NCBI GenBank assembly: GCA_003996215.1
Contig: QJPP01002951.1
Coordinates: 208,666 to 272,665, forward strand
DNA length: 64,000 bases
Source of the DNA: Jaltomata sinuosa
Taxonomy: Eukaryota; Streptophyta; Magnoliopsida; Solanales; Solanaceae
Direction of reading: 5' to 3'
Each line of letters opens with the position of its first letter. The first letter of the stretch is position 1. Shown piece by piece: positions 59,361-64,000 of the stretch. Position numbers and translations under genes: made by a program. The notes beneath the pieces were generated by a model, which was not told the DNA's origin, did no database searches, and was given only the letters and a program-made list of their open reading frames with translations.

Positions 59361-62300
59361 CGATGATTTATCTTTTTCCTCTTTCTCTCTTTTTCCTTCA
59401 TTATCTTTTTGCTTATCCATGTTTGTAATTTTCCTTGCAATCTCAAAACCTGATGCATAAAAAGTTAGAACAAGAAACAATATTGAAGTTATAGTCAAAC
59501 ATAAAAAGGAATTGTACTAAACACAATGGGCTCCAAATATTCGAAATAATCAAAAAAAATTATGGGAGAGACTTTTTAAGAATCAATATTTAATTTTTAA
59601 TCATATTAAAAAAAGTTATCAAAAATACAAATCCACCAGAATTTTTTCTGCTTCTTTTTCCTTTTTCTTCTCTTGCATCTTATTTACCAATCTCGTATAT
59701 TATTTTAAACTGAAATCATAAGAAAAAGGGTCATACAAAACCAATCTTCTCTTAGCTTTTAGTCTTGAGATTTACTCGTCTTCGGACCATTTTTTATTTT
59801 TCTTAAATACCCCTAATAGTAGTTCCAAACTGGTCCCTTAAGTATTAGTTGAGCAATTTTGGTCTTTTAAATTTATCAAAAGTGAACAGTTTTGGTCCCC
59901 GATAAATATTTACCAAACTACAATAACATACCTAGTGCATTCCAATAAGTGAGTTCTGTATTAAATTTAATTGAAATTGTGAAAAAAAAAAAGAAGATTA
60001 ACCCAAAACACCAAAAAGTTTCCGTTTAAATTCCATAAAGCGCAACATAAAAAACTGCACCATAGTTCATGTGTGTTTTTCTAAACATTTTGTGATAATT
60101 CAGGTAGGAAACTCACACACTTGATAGTTCAGATATGAAATTCAAAAAACCGAAATACTTTAGGTGTGTTTTTAGCCTTTTAACTCTTGTTCTAATAAAA
60201 AGAAAATGGAATTAAAGGTGTGGAAACGAGACTGACATGTAATTGCATTTTCTCAGTAGCGTACGTACCTGATAGGTTGTCCCTTTCCTCCTTCTGGGTG
60301 AAGGCCTCGATAACGGAATACCCAAAAAGATCTTCCAGCTGTTGTTTGATACATGTGGCTGACCGCTCAACAGATTCGCTGCACGACTTTACCGTGATGG
60401 ACACTAGAGTAGGGATGTCTTGAAAAGAAGAAGGAATCGCCTTAAGATATAGGCATTCACGCAAAACCAAATGTTTAAGCGTAGGAAAGGCATCATCTGA
60501 GACATCCCATTCTTCAAAAAAATCACATTTCACTAGCTTCAAGACCTCGAGTTTAAGGAACTCGTCATCTCTCACCTCCCATTTGTCATTGTCAAAGTAA
60601 ATTGATACCAGTTTCAGTACGCGAAGGTTGGGAAGCTCTGAAATGTTGGATTTGTGACAATTGCCCAGGAAAAAGTTGGATAATGTCAAATTTCTGAGAC
60701 TTTCTGGGAAGTTGTATGGACCAACTACCGTTGAATCTGCTGCTAAATGAATCTCGAGCGTCTCAAGCCGTATTAGGAAATCCAATTTAGGGAAGAAGTC
60801 GTTTCTAAAATCCACAAATGAGCATCTCAGTTCCCGAAGATTTGGTGTTTTTCGGAATAGCAGTTCCACATCCTTTGCACACGAAAAACATGTAGAGGAA
60901 AGAACTTCCAACTTCTCAAGTAATCCTTCCGCACCATTTAAAGTGAAATAAGCGTTATCTATACACAGATGTCTCAATTTAACCATCTTCCAAATTGTAA
61001 CGGGTAGTTTCAACTTTCCTTTTGTTGGCTTGAGTATCAATGTTTCAAGGTTCCAAAGATTGGCTATGAGCGAAGTAATTGAATCCTGAGCAGTTTGTGC
61101 AGCAAAATACCTTAAGTAAAATAGCACCGTTGGGAAAGAATAGATAACGATGGACTCCAAATCCAACACTTTAAGAAACTTGAAGTTGTAAAACATTTGT
61201 GAGTCTTGGAGACCAGAAACATCTATTCTTTTGTCTTCCCTGTAAATTACAGAGTCAACAGGCGAGCAAGACGAACTCCTTTCTACAAGATTCTCCTCTT
61301 CACAATAGAAGACCAGACGACGTTGTGCAAGCTGCTTGTGAGAGGATATAGCTGACGATGATTTGTCCTTTCCGTCCCTGTGTTTGTTTGAATTACTATA
61401 ATAGTCATAAATTCATTGTCAAATATAACTTGAATACTTGATTGATTGAACAAATAAAGCACAATTGATTCATCTATTACCGTTTTATCCATAGTAGAAG
61501 GTGCTCTTCCTCTGCTTTTCTCCTGCAGAAATCAAGCAATAGATCATGAATGCGACATGCTTTGACATTACCATCAGAATTCCTCTTAGCATTCATCACT
61601 AGGCTTCTTCTATGAAGATTCTCCAAGTAACTTTTTGCTATGTCCTGCAAACTCTTGCCTTCACGGTCCTTTACAAATCCTTCTCCAGTCCACAACCATG
61701 TTAACTTTGAAACATTGATTTCTTTGTCCTCTAAAAATGTTCCAAAATAAAGAAAGCAAGACTTTAGATGATAGGGCAAATGCTGATAACTTGGTTCAAT
61801 AATAGCCTTTGCGTCACCGGCAATGTAGGCGCCTAAATCCTTAGCCACTTGACTCCAGCATTCTTCTGTCTTGTCCATCTTTGACAGAACACCAGCCACC
61901 AAAACAATTGACAGAGGCAGGCCTTCACACTTCCTTGCTATTTCTTGCCCAACATTTTCAAGGAGAGGAGAGCAGGTTTCATTGCCACACACTTTTATTT
62001 TTAGTAGCACCCGGCTTTCTTCATAGGTCAAAAAGCGAAGATGAAGGGGGGATTCACTAACTGACATAACATTGTTGGCAACATCATGATTTCTCGTTGT
62101 AAGAAGAATTCTACTTCCATTATAGTAATTAGGGAAGTAACGTCTTAAATCATCCCACACCCTGCGATCCCACACGTCATCAAGGAGGATAAGATATCTT
62201 CTGGAATGTAAACTTCTGTAAATGATATCTTTTAATTCATCAGTCTCATTACTATGAAGAGAGGTCTCATCAATATGTAGCATCGCCAGAAGAGACAGTA

Positions 62301-64000
62301 ATAGGCCCCTCAACGAATATACTGGAGACACATGACATTGTGCACGGAAATGAAAGTGAGAGACAACTAATTTATCAAAATAGAGTCTTTTGGCCAAAGT
62401 TGTCTTTCCCCCTCCAGGCATACCAACAATTGAGATAATGTCTAGCCTTTTGGGTCCCTGTGTTAATCGATCTCTTAATGTTTCGATCACATCCTCAAAG
62501 CCTACAATTTTTTCATTGATCCCGGACGTTATTGCCATTTCTGATGACTTACGGAAAGTGTCAGTAGCAATGGTATAAGGTGACACTAAGTCAACCTCAA
62601 CCATTTTCTTTTGTTGTATGTTTGCTACCTCTGACCTAATGTCCGTTATGATGTCCAAGAGCCAAAACACGAGACACCATTCAGGAACTTTTTTGCTCAC
62701 ACAAGCATCAACAATATACTCTACTTCATATGCTTTGCCAATCAGTAGTGCCACAGAATTCTGAACTTCGTCGTGAATATTGTATTGCTGTTCTGCAACA
62801 GACCTCAGAAAAGGTTGCACGTCCTCCAGTTCTGTTTGAATCATTTGAAGTTCAGTCTTGACGAAAGCAAGTGAATCTGGATAACGGTCTGGGAACTCCT
62901 TCAGGTTGCTTAAGACGAAATCAACATAGCCTAGTCCATGAATCCTTGGCAAACTAGACTGGAACTCCTTCCGGATGATGTGGTAGATCACTGTCTTAAT
63001 GCGTTGAATGGTGCCTTGCAAATCAATGATCACTTCCCCTAACACCACATCTTCACATAACGAGTAAACTAGAAGTCCGGAATCAATCATCACAGAGTCA
63101 ATATCTTGAAGGTGAAATTCCAGATCTTGTATGGATAGATTGGTAATTAAGAGGTTGAGCATCTCCTGAAGGGCTGCTATTTGATGAATATTGAGATTAC
63201 TAACCGGTAGCGTCTTCAAGTTGTGTTGAAGAGTCTCCACAAATCCAGCTATATGATCAATTTGGATAATCCGATGGCATTCTGATCGTAGAGCTAGCAG
63301 CACATCAATATAGATCTTGCTGGTGCTTGGGTCAATGGGCTTAATCTTCATCTGCAGAAGATCAGAAAGCAAAACATTCATTTCTTGATTTTCGCTGCCA
63401 TTGCTTGGGAGATACAACCAGGAAATCATTGCTGCGTAGCTGACCACCTCTAAAACATGAGTGAAGAAATCAGTATGTTGACTTTCCGAAACAAAGCATA
63501 CAAAATTTCTCAGTAACTTCAACTCCTTAAAAACATCGCCGATTTCTTTCTTGGGTTCAGGAACAAATAGTAGTGAACTAGAACAATAAACCTTCAACAA
63601 ATCACCCAGGTTCACTACAACAGTATCAATCAAATCCATTACAAATTTGGATGTAACATCAACAATACCATCCTTGTTGACTTTTGGAAATAAGTATACA
63701 GATCTAATTTCCAACTTAGTCATCTGAATCTTGACTTGCAGTTGATCGGTAACGCGATCAACGTGATCGATCTCGTTGATCAATCTGAGGTCAACAGCAG
63801 CATGTCGAAACAGATGTTGAACTTTGTGTGTGACATTTGCCATGTACGATAAATCTGTGAAGCTCTGCAAGCTGAGGAAAAGATCAAGGAATTTGAACTC
63901 TCTTTTAAAGAACTTGATTCGATCCTCTGAAGTCTCCGAAATATCTAAACCCCATTCATCTTCAATCTGCTGAAGAGATTCAATGATATGGTAGTTCATC
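59361..64000 (-). CDS. CC/Solanaceae-domain NLR immune receptor (R1-like), 5' end at window edge
   Basis: Exon 1 (61481-63999 or beyond) and exon 2 (60269-61377) are joined by a 103-bp GT-AG intron that rebuilds LLLWIKR-DGKDKSSS. Counting from Met at 63999, residues 1 to about 480 are a long helical Solanaceae domain and coiled coil. The NB-ARC follows: GMPGGGKTTLAKR (P-loop, about 524), YLILLDDVW (kinase 2, about 600), GSRILLTTRN, CEGLPLSIVLVAG (about 691) and RIHDLLLDF (MHD-type, about 819, IHD). Exon 2 is LRR with about ten Leu-rich repeats. It ends at CAG|GTACGT (60269). A candidate exon 3 (59361-59449) adds FEIARKITNMDKQ and a Lys/Glu-rich linker and ends in phase 0 at GTATGT. Without that splice, translation stops at 60192. 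The frame is intact. R1 is a potato late-blight receptor of this class; specificity here is unknown. More N-terminal coding may lie outside the window. Confidence 0.93.
59450..60268 (-). other. Candidate second intron of the NLR
   Basis: 819 bp from GTACGT (60268) to CATCAG (59450-59452), AT-rich. If it is not spliced, the NLR ends at 60192 within it. Confidence 0.5.

Overview
This is a plant nuclear window, almost certainly Solanaceae and most likely Solanum. The evidence is an NLR with the R1-type N-terminal Solanaceae domain, a tRNA-derived SINE with a box B (GGTTCGAGTCC), En/Spm (CACTA) elements carrying TNP2 and Transposase_24 genes, and an AT-rich background. The species assignment is inference.

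Layout. About 1-45.3 kb is nested transposon and satellite DNA. 1-4.7 kb holds a foldback-like element (pyrimidine-rich arm, hairpin tandem core, purine-rich arm) interrupted by a truncated CACTA end. 5.15-15.6 kb is Helitron-derived, bounded by two classical Helitron 3' ends, with a probable mitochondrial DNA insert at 9.74-10.16 kb. 15.6-18.9 kb carries a Tourist-type MITE, a Mutator-like MITE with an 11-bp target duplication, a TATA-preceded miRNA-like hairpin and a variant U6 snRNA copy with its Pol III promoter. A second foldback arm (18.9-20.8 kb) abuts a large decayed CACTA element (20.8 to about 37.96 kb). Its minus-strand transposase region holds two pseudogenes, a hAT insertion and a 9.1-kb satellite array that sits between a GC-rich first exon and the TNP2 exon. 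38.0-41.5 kb is an inverted copy of the left edge of the window, and 42.2-45.3 kb is a third related copy.

About 45.4-64 kb is gene space. It has a degenerate kinase-regulator-like fragment, a FEI-like receptor kinase pseudogene, a duplicated SINE-bearing segment, an intact single-exon MAPKKK (minus), a second, unrelated foldback-like element with a 113-bp tandem core, a small three-exon HMA gene (minus), and a large CC/SD-NLR gene (minus) whose 5' end may lie outside the window.

The most notable functional arrangement is at the right end. The NLR is followed on the same strand by the HMA gene. A candidate third NLR exon encodes a charged linker and ends in phase 0, and the second HMA exon begins in phase 0, so NLR-to-HMA splicing would be in frame. 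The HMA gene also has its own TATA box, so it may simply be a neighbour. Both readings are given.
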